10,643 nt of DNA, taken from Candidatus Methanosuratincola sp. (lineage in GTDB: Archaea > Thermoproteota > Methanomethylicia > Methanomethylicales > Methanomethylicaceae). How positions within the stretch are numbered: position 1 is the stretch's first letter; every line of letters begins with the position of its first letter. The notes under the pieces were generated by a model, which saw nothing but the letters and a program-made list of their open reading frames with translations, was not told where the DNA came from and did not search any database. Below are positions 1 to 6,005 of the stretch, in pieces. Position numbers and translations under genes: made by a program. The stretch spans positions 1 to 10,643 of the forward strand of contig JARYLH010000045.1 of assembly GCA_029907755.1 (NCBI GenBank). The letters are read 5' to 3'.

Positions 1-201
1 CGAAGGATCAGAGGCGGAGATCCTCGAGAGCTCCTCAACGGAGATCCCCCTTTCCTTCGCGATCGAACGGAATATGGAGCCTGCTGAATGGTGAGGGACG
101 CCGTAAATTTCAGCAAGCCTGGAAGCGCAGTGCGACTTCCCCGATCCCGGCGGTCCGCTTATCGTTACCAAGAAACCCTTGGGGAGAGTTGTTTTTTCCA
201 A
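1..201 (-). CDS. cmk: Cytidylate kinase, archaeal type (5' part, runs off window edge)
   Basis: This is the first 67 codons of a P-loop kinase that phosphorylates CMP/dCMP with ATP in the cytoplasm. The Walker A loop GPPGSGKS lies at residues 16-23. It is followed by SAGSIFR and AKERGISVEEL, which match the start of the NMP-binding region of archaeal Cmk (S-A-G-x-I-F-R, A-K-E-R-G). The start is a TTG 14 nt after the DUF106 stop, with GGTG about 10 nt upstream. A second in-frame TTG at 171 would give an N-terminus (MVTISGPPGSGKS) closer to typical family length and cannot be excluded; both choices are TTG. The gene is the last visible member of the uL15-secY-adkA-DUF106-cmk block, a known archaeal linkage. 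The C-terminal part, including the lid, is outside the window. Identity is confident, the exact start is not. Confidence 0.88.
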   Translation of the reverse strand, partial: MEKTTLPKGFLVTISGPPGSGKSHCASRLAEIYGVPHHSAGSIFRSIAKERGISVEELSRISASDPS

Positions 202-215
202 GTCAAGGCCCCACC

Positions 216-737
216 CTAGTCGGCGGCAGAAGGCAGCCCAAATATCCGTTGGATCAGGGAGGAGACGCTGAAGGAGGAGAGGAGATACCAGACCCAGAAG
301 TTTAGCTCAGTCCCCACAAACGGCAGGGATATCGGGGAGACTGCAACGGTCATCTGGTTATAGCCGAAGACAGCATAGAAGACGTAGTAGAATATGAAGA
401 ACGGGATGATCGTGAATATGAGGGGCTTGAACTGCTCCTTCGACATCTCTGCCTGTGCCGCCTTGATCGTCTGTTCCTTCTTCTTCAGCCTTGCGATCGC
501 CTTCTCGTCCTTGGATCGTATCGCCTGGGTGTATTCCTTCTGCCAAGCCCTGACCTCGGAGGTACGCCTCCTCAGGAGGTCCACGTCCACCACGAGCCTT
601 GTGACTCCTGACGAGATCACCGCCATGACAATCGTGATTAGGAATATCGAAAGGACCGATAAGGGATAGTCCTTGGCTGGGCCCATTGCGCCTGATACAG
701 CATTTACGATGGCGAGGTATATCTCGTTCAGGTCCAC
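216..737 (-). CDS. DUF106 / EMC3-TMCO1-like membrane protein (archaeal Oxa1-superfamily putative insertase)
   Basis: A 173-residue integral membrane protein. Three hydrophobic segments are visible at about residues 27-47, 105-124 and 146-165. Between the first two lies a charged, probably coiled-coil stretch (about 52-100, rich in K, E, R and Q), the arrangement of archaeal DUF106 proteins. That family is distantly related to YidC/Oxa1, EMC3 and TMCO1, and is inferred to insert membrane proteins with or beside SecY. The start is GTG (GTG GAC CTG AAC), 3 nt after the adkA stop, with a purine-rich GAGGGGGAGTGA region just upstream. Its place two genes downstream of secY is conserved in archaea and fits a role at the translocon. 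Family assignment is confident; insertase activity is inferred from the family. No eL34 gene lies between it and cmk. Confidence 0.9.
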   Translation of the reverse strand: MDLNEIYLAIVNAVSGAMGPAKDYPLSVLSIFLITIVMAVISSGVTRLVVDVDLLRRRTSEVRAWQKEYTQAIRSKDEKAIARLKKKEQTIKAAQAEMSKEQFKPLIFTIIPFFIFYYVFYAVFGYNQMTVAVSPISLPFVGTELNFWVWYLLSSFSVSSLIQRIFGLPSAAD

Positions 738-740
738 AGC

Positions 741-1337
741 TCACTCCCCCTCAAACAGCGAGGCTATCGCTTTGGCGGCCTCAAGGTGACCGCCCTCCTT
801 GTTCCTTGCTATAACGACCGTGCAACCTGTCTGCACAGAAATTGCGGCGGCCCCGAACCTGCCCATCATCTGGTGTTCCGTGATCCTCTCGGGCGAGTCA
901 GCCTCCCGCACGCGTATGGCAGCGTCCTTCCTCCGGCGCCTGGAGATCTCCTCAGGCTCGGCCTCCAGGAGGACGATGGCATCAGGCTTCAGGGACTCTG
1001 CTACCCAAGAAGGTATCCCGGGCATATAGCCCTTTGGGGTATTTATGAACATGTGCGTGTCGACTATCACGTTCCCCTTTGCCTCTCTTATCGCTTCTGA
1101 TGCCTTGAGCTGAAGCTCGATCTGTGTCTTGACGGGGAGGTGCCGCATCTCGTCCCTTGCCTTAACGAGACCTCGCCTGGATGCCTCCTCGAACATCACA
1201 TTGCCGTAGTTGAGTAGCGAGACTTCCTTGCGCCCCTCACGGCAGAGCTCGAGGGCCGCGTTCAGGACGGTCGTCTTCCCTACACCCGGGACGCCGGTCA
1301 CAATCACGATTTTGCCGCGCTTTTCGACCGAAGGCAT
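741..1337 (-). CDS. adkA: Adenylate kinase, archaeal type (AdkA)
   Basis: This 198-residue enzyme interconverts ATP + AMP and 2 ADP in the cytoplasm. The Walker A loop GVPGVGKT is at residues 15-22. The diagnostic archaeal segment DTHMFINTPKGYMPGIP is at 93-109, and an arginine-rich stretch (SRRRRKD, 132-138) follows; I infer this is lid-like and active-site associated. The archaeal family is around 190-200 residues, is unrelated in detail to bacterial Adk, and is trimeric in characterised members. The ATG start has GAGGTG six nt upstream, overlapping the end of secY, and the gap after secY is 10 nt. The gene is translated in the uL15-secY block and ends 3 nt before the GTG of the DUF106 gene. 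No odd features are visible, and family membership is clear. Confidence 0.95.
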   Translation of the reverse strand: MPSVEKRGKIVIVTGVPGVGKTTVLNAALELCREGRKEVSLLNYGNVMFEEASRRGLVKARDEMRHLPVKTQIELQLKASEAIREAKGNVIVDTHMFINTPKGYMPGIPSWVAESLKPDAIVLLEAEPEEISRRRRKDAAIRVREADSPERITEHQMMGRFGAAAISVQTGCTVVIARNKEGGHLEAAKAIASLFEGE

Positions 1338-1347
1338 TCAGAGCACC

Positions 1348-2763
1348 TCACTCCTGGCCAAGCAGCCTCCCTAGACCTGGGTAGGTCTCGGCGAGCTGCT
1401 CTTTCGCTAGTATCTGGTAGTATTGGTATATGATGCCTACGGAGAGCAGTATACCTATGCCGCTGCCGATGGCGCCGAGCATATCCGCGAAGCCTGCGAG
1501 AAGGCCTATCGTTATGCCGCTGAGTATGGTGAGGGGCGGTATGTACCTGTTCAGCATCGACTCGATCACTGCTGGCGATCTCCTGAATCCGGGTATCTGG
1601 AGGCCGGCATTGACGAGCTGCGTAGCCTGGTTCCTCGCACTCATCCCTGAGACCTCAACCCAAATCTTGGCGAAAACTACAGAGAAGCCAACGAGGATCA
1701 GAATGTAAAACAGCGCGTGCAGGGGATCGTGGGAAACGGCAGCGAGGCTCCGCGGGGGTTGGATGTAGTACAGGAAGCTGCCAGGGATCAGGGTGTAATT
1801 CTCGTCGAACTGCACTAGCCAGTTCAGCCACGGATTTGCGTTGCCCTGGTTGAAGTTGTTCCATATCACCTGCCCGAAGTAGTAGAAGTTTGCGAACAGT
1901 GCAGAGGTGAGTATGACGGGTATGTTGGAGACATAGAGGAACTTCAGCGGGATCTTGGCGCGCATTCCGCCGTACTTGGCGTACGCGACGGGGATCTCTA
2001 TCTTCATCCCTTCCAAGTAAACGGCAACGAAGAAGACAAGGAGCATTGCCAGGAAGCCGACCATGTCAGGATAAGGATACCTCGAGAAGGCAAGCAGGAT
2101 GTTCTGACCGCTGAATACGGTCTGGAAGAAGGCGATGATTGCGCCAAGCGCCTTCCCGTCTGCGACAGGACCGACAGGCGAGAAGCAGAGCCAGACGACC
2201 TGCTGCGCGACGCCAGCGAGGATGAAGAGGCTTATTCCGCTGCCGAGACCCCAGCCCTTCTGTATCATCTCGTCAAGTAGCAGCACGAGTATCCCTACTG
2301 CAAAAAGCTGGCCTATAATGAGCACCGATGCAGCCGTCGTCGTAGCGCCGTAAGATCCTCCCAAGAGGAAGGCGACTGCCTCGACAACGGTCATCACTAT
2401 AGCGAATATCTTCTGGGTCCCTGTGAAGAGGCCCCTGTCCTTCGGGTCTGACATGTTGACGTTGAGTATCTTGGAGCCAGCAAGTATCTGCATAATAAGC
2501 CCTGCGGTAACGATCGGGCCTATCCCGAGATCCATCAGGGTGCCCTTCTTGGACGCGAAGATTATCCGATAGATCAGGAACTGCTCAAAGGTTCCACCCG
2601 AGAACGGGACGCCGTAGAGCGGGATCTCTGCCATAATGAGATAAATCGAGAGGGCGAGTATAGTCCAGAGCGCCTTCTCTTTCAGGCTGACCTTGCGCTG
2701 CGGCTTCGGTATCTCTGGAAGCCGCCTGACTAACGGATCCATCAGCTCCAAAAATCGGGGCAT
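1348..2763 (-). CDS. secY: Preprotein translocase subunit SecY (Sec61 alpha homologue)
   Basis: The protein-conducting channel of the plasma membrane, 471 residues, which would pair with SecE and Sec-beta (not in the window). About ten hydrophobic segments are present. The first is at about 31-51, followed by a loop region that corresponds to the plug. The family signature around GLGSGISLFI lies at 172-181. The two large cytoplasmic loops used for ribosome contact correspond to about 251-275 and 366-400; the second contains GFRRS at 392-396. The segment DPKDRGLFTGTQK at 106-118 is typical of archaeal SecY. The ATG start follows GTGAGAGG a few nt upstream, 24 nt after the uL15 stop. The length is normal and there is no frameshift. 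It is co-transcribed with uL15, probably from the promoter at 3267-3290. Confidence 0.97.
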   Translation of the reverse strand: MPRFLELMDPLVRRLPEIPKPQRKVSLKEKALWTILALSIYLIMAEIPLYGVPFSGGTFEQFLIYRIIFASKKGTLMDLGIGPIVTAGLIMQILAGSKILNVNMSDPKDRGLFTGTQKIFAIVMTVVEAVAFLLGGSYGATTTAASVLIIGQLFAVGILVLLLDEMIQKGWGLGSGISLFILAGVAQQVVWLCFSPVGPVADGKALGAIIAFFQTVFSGQNILLAFSRYPYPDMVGFLAMLLVFFVAVYLEGMKIEIPVAYAKYGGMRAKIPLKFLYVSNIPVILTSALFANFYYFGQVIWNNFNQGNANPWLNWLVQFDENYTLIPGSFLYYIQPPRSLAAVSHDPLHALFYILILVGFSVVFAKIWVEVSGMSARNQATQLVNAGLQIPGFRRSPAVIESMLNRYIPPLTILSGITIGLLAGFADMLGAIGSGIGILLSVGIIYQYYQILAKEQLAETYPGLGRLLGQE

Positions 2764-2787
2764 GGGCCTCTCACTCGTAGACGCCTA

Positions 2788-3222
2788 TCACTCGGCAGCT
2801 ATTACTTCTCCGCCGGCATCGGCGACCTTCTTCTTTGCGAGCTCGGTGAATTTGCCTGCCTTTACCACAACAGGGAAATCGATCTTTCCCCCTCCAAGGA
2901 GCTTGTCGTAGCCAAGCGAAGAGAGGTCGATCATTGCCCTCCCCTTCTCGTCCTTCTCGACCACCTTGCCCTCAACCAAGGATTGGAGGGATCCGACGTT
3001 TATCGCAGAGACCTCCTCAAGTACTGCGGCAGGCCTTACGAATCCGTCCTTGCCGTAATGATCCTTTCCGTATTTCACCGCCCAGCTCCACTTGTGCTTG
3101 TGCAGACCCGCATTGCCGAATCCGCCTCGCATCCCCGACTTCCTGTGCTGTCCAATCGTGCCCCAACCATAGAGCCTGGAGCCGCGCTGTCTGCGAACTT
3201 TTCGATCTCTTCTGACGACCAT
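2788..3222 (-). CDS. rpl15: Large-subunit ribosomal protein uL15 (L15)
   Basis: A 144-residue 23S rRNA-binding protein of the large subunit. The N-terminus is highly basic (VVRRDRKVRRQRG), followed by the archaeal/eukaryotic glycine-rich rRNA-binding segment RKSGMRGGFGNAGLHKHKW at 27-45. A globular C-terminal domain ends in KVADAGGEVIAAE. The ATG start has GGTG seven nt upstream (TTAGTGGTGTTTACAGATG). It is the first gene after the only sizeable intergenic gap in the window, and sits directly behind an archaeal TATA element, so it probably heads its own transcript with secY, adkA, DUF106 and cmk. Length and sequence look ordinary for archaea. Confidence 0.96.
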   Translation of the reverse strand: MVVRRDRKVRRQRGSRLYGWGTIGQHRKSGMRGGFGNAGLHKHKWSWAVKYGKDHYGKDGFVRPAAVLEEVSAINVGSLQSLVEGKVVEKDEKGRAMIDLSSLGYDKLLGGGKIDFPVVVKAGKFTELAKKKVADAGGEVIAAE

Positions 3223-3255
3223 CTGTAAACACCACTAAGATTAGCGTTTAGAAGA

Positions 3256-3269
3256 AAGATGCCTATCTT
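3256..3269. repeat. Short inverted repeat between TATA box and predicted start site
   Basis: AAGAT-GCCT-ATCTT is a perfect 5-bp inverted repeat with a 4-nt spacer, overlapping the downstream edge of the TATA element. The position would suit a repressor operator, but a match this short in AT-rich DNA can arise by chance. No second copy was noticed in the window. Confidence 0.3.
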
Positions 3270-3290
3270 AAATATTTTTACCTTTTGGAT
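3267..3290 (-). promoter_or_regulatory. Archaeal BRE/TATA promoter for the uL15-secY-adkA block
   Basis: On the minus strand CCAAAAGGT (BRE-like, purine-rich) is followed directly by AAAAATATTTAAG (TATA box). The TATA centre is near 3272, so initiation about 25 nt downstream would fall near 3245-3249. That would leave a leader of roughly 25 nt before the uL15 ATG at 3222, enough to carry its GGTG Shine-Dalgarno element. The surroundings are GC-rich coding DNA, so the AT block stands out. This is read from sequence only; the start site is inferred. Confidence 0.7.
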
Positions 3291-3326
3291 ACCGCGCCAA
3301 GGTTGCGGCACCCATACGTTGGATGA

Positions 3327-3336
3327 GGAAAAAAGC
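3327..3336 (-). terminator. Possible U-tract terminator after uL30
   Basis: On the minus strand GAGCTTTTTTCC contains six consecutive T about 45 nt past the uL30 stop, with a further T-rich stretch (CTTCTTTTAC) just before it. Archaeal RNA polymerase commonly terminates at oligo-T tracts without a hairpin. The place, between the end of one gene block and the promoter of the next, supports this. A single T6 tract is weak evidence, so read-through is quite possible. Confidence 0.4.
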
Positions 3337-3378
3337 TCAGGGTTATCGGAGTAAAAGAAGGGCGAGTGGGCGATGGCT

Positions 3379-3837
3379 TTAAATCATCTTGCGAAGCAGC
3401 TCCGCTATCGCAGCTCCGCGATACCCGAGCTCGCCGCCCGACTTCAGATGCCTGGTGATGTGCCCTTTGAAACCTCCGCTAGGCGGTGTAAGGCGGAACG
3501 TCTTCTTTATCGGCTGGACAACAGAGCCCTCTTTCAGCATCATTTCCGCCAGTTCCTCGAAAGTGCCCAGCGAGAGCTCTTTGAGCACCTCCTCGCTAAG
3601 GCGCTTGTCCCCAGGGAGTCGGCCCCTCTTCCTCAGGAGCTCGACCAGCGCGGGCTGATCGATCTCCCCCCAGGTGACGTAGTCTGCGACCTTGTTCAAC
3701 ATCCCGATATTTGAAGGGGTGTCCGAGATCAGTGTTGCAGAGAACTTTGATGGAAGGTTCATCCTCGAGAGCGTGTCCAATATCTCTGGGGCTATCCCCA
3801 TCTCGCCTCTTAGGCGTATTACAAGGTATGTCTTCAT
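3379..3837 (-). CDS. rpl30: Large-subunit ribosomal protein uL30 (L30), archaeal long form
   Basis: A 152-residue large-subunit protein. The N-terminal half is the L30 fold (KTYLVIRLRGEMGI, then LDTLSRMNL and the IGMLNKVADYVTWGEI segment). The archaeal/eukaryotic C-terminal extension carries FRLTPPSGGFKGHITRH, equivalent to the eukaryotic L7 C-terminal region, so the length is normal for archaea and far above the bacterial ~60. The reading frame opens at a TTG at 3843, but GGTGAGG at 3846-3852 is only 2 nt from that TTG and 8 nt from the ATG at 3837. The ATG also gives the expected N-terminus, so it is chosen. It is the last gene of the upstream block, 10 nt behind the uS5 stop, and is followed by the intergenic gap. 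Confidence 0.95.
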   Translation of the reverse strand: MKTYLVIRLRGEMGIAPEILDTLSRMNLPSKFSATLISDTPSNIGMLNKVADYVTWGEIDQPALVELLRKRGRLPGDKRLSEEVLKELSLGTFEELAEMMLKEGSVVQPIKKTFRLTPPSGGFKGHITRHLKSGGELGYRGAAIAELLRKMI

Positions 3838-3847
3838 TTTCAAAACC

Positions 3848-4453
3848 TCACCGCTTGAACCTGTAAGTATTCTTCAATGCATCGTAGACCGCGCCTGCGA
3901 AGTTGATGGTAGTCCTCGTCTCACCGAATGAAACTACCCATGCATCCTTGATACCAGCGTAACGGAGTATCGTCTTTGCGACCTCTCCGCCAACGAGCCC
4001 GATGCCCTTGGGGGCTGGCAACAGCACTACGGATACACTTCCATTCTTTCCTGTAACCTTGAACGGAAGGCTGTGCGGCTTTCCACACGGGCACTCCCAG
4101 TTACCGCAGCCCCTCCTCACCGGAGTGAGGTTTAGCTTTGCGTCGGCCACTGCCTTATCGATCGCGAACCGCATCTGCTTTGACTTCCCTATGCCGACAC
4201 CGATATACCCGTCACCGTTTCCGACTACAACACCGATCTTGAACTTTGTGATCTCGCCTGCATCGGTCTGTTTCTGGACAACGCTCACGTCAAGGACTTC
4301 ATGCTTTATGTCCGGCAATAGCGCGTCGACTATCTCTGGCTCCTTGATCGGCTGGTTCTGCTCGAAGACCTCTTTGATGCTCGTGATCTTGCCTTCTAGT
4401 ACAGCCTTCCCGAGGGATGTCCTCGGGATCCACTGGGTTGTTTGGTACGACAA
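3848..4453 (-). CDS. rps5: Small-subunit ribosomal protein uS5 (S5)
   Basis: A 201-residue small-subunit protein near the mRNA entry and decoding region. The double-stranded-RNA-binding-like N-domain (about 48-112) carries VVVGNGDGYIGVGIGKSKQM at 76-94. The archaeal/eukaryotic linker with C116, C121, C123 and H127 (RGCGNWECPCGKPHS) follows, then the C-terminal S5 domain with KGIGLVGGEVAKTILRYAGI. The start is TTG, 1 nt after the uL18 stop, with GAGGTG 7 nt upstream inside the uL18 end. No in-frame ATG offers a better choice, and the N-terminus (MSYQTTQWIPRTSLGKAV) matches archaeal S5, which normally has W-x-P-x-T-x-L-G. Translational coupling to uL18 is likely. Confidence 0.96.
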   Translation of the reverse strand: MSYQTTQWIPRTSLGKAVLEGKITSIKEVFEQNQPIKEPEIVDALLPDIKHEVLDVSVVQKQTDAGEITKFKIGVVVGNGDGYIGVGIGKSKQMRFAIDKAVADAKLNLTPVRRGCGNWECPCGKPHSLPFKVTGKNGSVSVVLLPAPKGIGLVGGEVAKTILRYAGIKDAWVVSFGETRTTINFAGAVYDALKNTYRFKR

Positions 4454-4454
4454 C

Positions 4455-5045
4455 TCATTTCACCTCTTTCTTTATAGCCGCCTTGACAGCTTCGAAGTGA
4501 TCAACGATGCTTTCAGGGGGCAGCTCGTTCTTGAGGTAGCTTGAGAACATGCGCTGGTACTTTGCGGGATCCTCGGCCTGGAGGGCTGAGGCGAAATCAG
4601 CGATAGCAGTCCCCTTTGTCCTATCCTCGTCAGGCAAAACCTCTTCTCCGTGCGGTATTTCCATACCGGAGTCGATCGCGCCCTTCATAGCGTTCAGTAT
4701 GCGGTTAGACTTGGTGACTGCGTAGCCGTTTATGTCGACAATGGCCTTGCTAATGCCCTTAGCAATCGCCTTCTTCCCGATGAGGAAACCGGCGAGGTAT
4801 GCAGCAGGTACATTGCCTGTACCGCCCTTCCACCCGTACTTCCTCAGCTCCGCTGTGCTCGCGGTGACCAAGACGTGGTCTCCCTCGATCCTTGCTTCGA
4901 AAAGCTGGAGATAGGTGTGCTTTAGGCTCCGCCTAATCACTAGCCTCGGGAGCCTGCTCGATATCAGCCTCTTCCTGAGGCGATAATCGGTCCTGTCCTC
5001 ACGCCTTCTCCTGAAGGCGACCCTGTAAATCGTTCCCTTTGCCAA
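4455..5045 (-). CDS. rpl18: Large-subunit ribosomal protein uL18 (L18), 5S rRNA-binding
   Basis: A 196-residue protein that binds 5S rRNA in the central protuberance together with uL5. The basic N-terminus with FRRRREDRTDYRLRKRLISS at 11-30 is the archaeal/eukaryotic L18 (L5e-like) signature. It continues with PRLVIRRSLKHTYLQL, GWKGGTGNVPAAYLAG and a helical C-terminal extension absent from bacterial L18 but normal in archaea. The start is TTG (TTG GCA AAG GGA), with GGAGGT 8 nt upstream spanning the eL19 stop. An ATG a few nt earlier is in another frame. The N-terminus MAKGTIYRVAFRRRRE fits the family exactly. It lies 6 nt after eL19 and 1 nt before uS5. Confidence 0.96.
   Translation of the reverse strand: MAKGTIYRVAFRRRREDRTDYRLRKRLISSRLPRLVIRRSLKHTYLQLFEARIEGDHVLVTASTAELRKYGWKGGTGNVPAAYLAGFLIGKKAIAKGISKAIVDINGYAVTKSNRILNAMKGAIDSGMEIPHGEEVLPDEDRTKGTAIADFASALQAEDPAKYQRMFSSYLKNELPPESIVDHFEAVKAAIKKEVK
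4461..4466 (-). promoter_or_regulatory. Shine-Dalgarno site deciding the TTG start of uS5
   Basis: GAGGTG lies 7 nt before the TTG at 4453-4451, within the last codons of uL18. The nearby out-of-frame ATG (in GAAATGAG) would not encode S5, so the SD supports TTG initiation. Confidence 0.75.
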
Positions 5046-5051
5046 TTACCA

Positions 5052-5486
5052 TTACCTCCTTGCCAAACCGTGCTCCTCGATATATGTCTTGAGCTGCCTC
5101 TTGTCGTGGAAAGCACCGCCCTTTGCCTTGAGGTAGAGCTCCCTGTAGACGCCAGGCGCGATTATCTTCCGCTTCTTGAGGAGGCGTAGGAAGGCACGCA
5201 TGGATCGTATGCGGAACTCCCACTCTTCGCCCTCGACCTTCCCCTTACGGCTTCCAGGACCCTTCCTCAGGCCCTTCTTCTTCTGGAGGTGAGCTATCCT
5301 GTACCTGCCCCTGCTGACACCCCTCTCAGGCCTTTTCCTAATCACGCCTTCTTTGATCAGGTTCCGTATGTCTTCGCGTGTTATCGCTGCCACCACATCC
5401 TCGAACCTGGTGGGGTCTATCCATACACGGGTCTCACCCACACCAAGGACTTCAGCGGCGAGGCGCCTCTGATTGCTTAGGCTCAT
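5052..5486 (-). CDS. rpl19e: Large-subunit ribosomal protein eL19 (L19e)
   Basis: A 144-residue protein found only in archaea and eukaryotes, which binds 23S rRNA and spans the large subunit. The N-terminal globular part (LSNQRRLAAEVLGVGETRVWIDP) is followed by the ITREDIRNLIKEGVI helix. Then come the very basic extended segment with GVSRGR and KKKGLRKGPGSRKGK (about 57-84) and the C-terminal helices with RAFLRLLKKRKII and YRELYLKAKGG. All of these are typical, as is the length. The ATG start overlaps the eL32 stop (ATGA), with GGAGGG 9 nt upstream in the eL32 tail, so coupling to eL32 is likely. No irregularity is seen. Confidence 0.96.
   Translation of the reverse strand: MSLSNQRRLAAEVLGVGETRVWIDPTRFEDVVAAITREDIRNLIKEGVIRKRPERGVSRGRYRIAHLQKKKGLRKGPGSRKGKVEGEEWEFRIRSMRAFLRLLKKRKIIAPGVYRELYLKAKGGAFHDKRQLKTYIEEHGLARR
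5054..5059 (-). promoter_or_regulatory. Shine-Dalgarno site deciding the TTG start of uL18
   Basis: GGAGGT overlaps the last codons and stop of eL19 and stands 8 nt before the TTG at 5045-5043. The intervening ATG lies in a different frame and leads to a non-L18 peptide, so the site supports TTG as the start. Confidence 0.75.
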
Positions 5487-6004
5487 TCCTTGCTACCCTC
5501 CTGATCCTTATCGGAAGCCTCGGAGGCGACTGTTGCCTCTGGCTGCTCCTCCCCAATCGCTTCTTCAGCCTTAGTTTCCTTTGGTTTCTCGTCGGGCCTT
5601 AGGTTGACTATCTCAACGCCGAATTCCTCAGCTTTCTTGATTATCTCGGCGCGCTTCCTCTTCCCGACGCTAGCAGCTATCCTGATTGCCATGACGTACG
5701 GGTCTACGAACTCGACATCCTCGGGAGTATGGACAAGAACCTCGATCCTGCCCTTGGGATTCAGACCCCTTGTCAACCTTGGACCGCGGTAGCCGGTCTC
5801 AACTATGGGCCATCGGCTCTTCTTCTTAAGGCGCATCTTGGATCGAATTCCCTTGCTGCTCCGCCATTTATCGCCGAGCCTGGGGAACCTGTTTGATTCA
5901 GATCTCCTGAACTTGGGTCGCCGGCTGGCGATCTTTTGACGTTTCTTGAGCAATGAATCGAATTCGTGCGCGCAGTTCTCCTGTGAGCATCCACACCCAG
6001 TCAT
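5483..6004 (-). CDS. rpl32e: Large-subunit ribosomal protein eL32 (L32e) with Cys/His N-terminus and acidic C-tail
   Basis: A 173-residue archaeal/eukaryotic large-subunit protein. The conserved core spans about 20-135: KKRQKIASRRPKFRRSES, RFPRLGDKWRSSKGIRSKMR, VETGYRGPRLTRGLNPKG and DVEFVDPYVMAIRIAASVGKRKR. Two parts look unusual. The N-terminus has C4, C6, C11 and H13 (MTGCGCSQENCAHEF), a possible metal-binding cluster. Residues 137-173 form a hydrophilic tail with 13 Asp/Glu. The reading frame extends upstream to 6022, but the ATG at 6004, one nt after the uL6 stop with GAGGGTG about 4 nt upstream, is preferred. A TTG at 5953 would remove the Cys cluster but has no visible SD. The eL19 start overlaps this gene's stop. 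Family identity is certain; the terminal extensions are read directly but their role is unknown. Confidence 0.94.
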   Translation of the reverse strand: MTGCGCSQENCAHEFDSLLKKRQKIASRRPKFRRSESNRFPRLGDKWRSSKGIRSKMRLKKKSRWPIVETGYRGPRLTRGLNPKGRIEVLVHTPEDVEFVDPYVMAIRIAASVGKRKRAEIIKKAEEFGVEIVNLRPDEKPKETKAEEAIGEEQPEATVASEASDKDQEGSKE

Positions 6005-6005
6005 A

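Larger units (their letters stand above)
3223..3378 (-). other. Intergenic gap between uL30 and uL15, with no gene
   Basis: This 156-nt stretch is the only sizeable gap in the cluster. It is AT-richer than its flanks on its uL15 side. Read on the minus strand it holds, in order, a short T-rich and then a T6 tract after uL30, an unremarkable middle part, a BRE/TATA promoter, and a short leader with an SD before uL15. Short open frames cross it in other phases but have neither SD nor recognisable protein sequence. I see no RNA gene or riboswitch. Confidence 0.7.

Noticed and set aside
3075..3311. Minus-strand 78-codon frame crossing the uL15 promoter and gap
   Set aside because: It would place coding sequence over the TATA element and run into uL15 in another frame; composition is not protein-like and no SD was seen.
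3376..3390. TTTAAAT block at the end of uL30 as a TATA box, either strand
   Set aside because: On the minus strand it is over 150 nt from uL15 and further than the better element at 3267-3290. On the plus strand it would drive only antisense RNA into uL30.
3373..3714. Plus-strand frame opposite uL30
   Set aside because: Antisense to a conserved gene, no SD, no family features.
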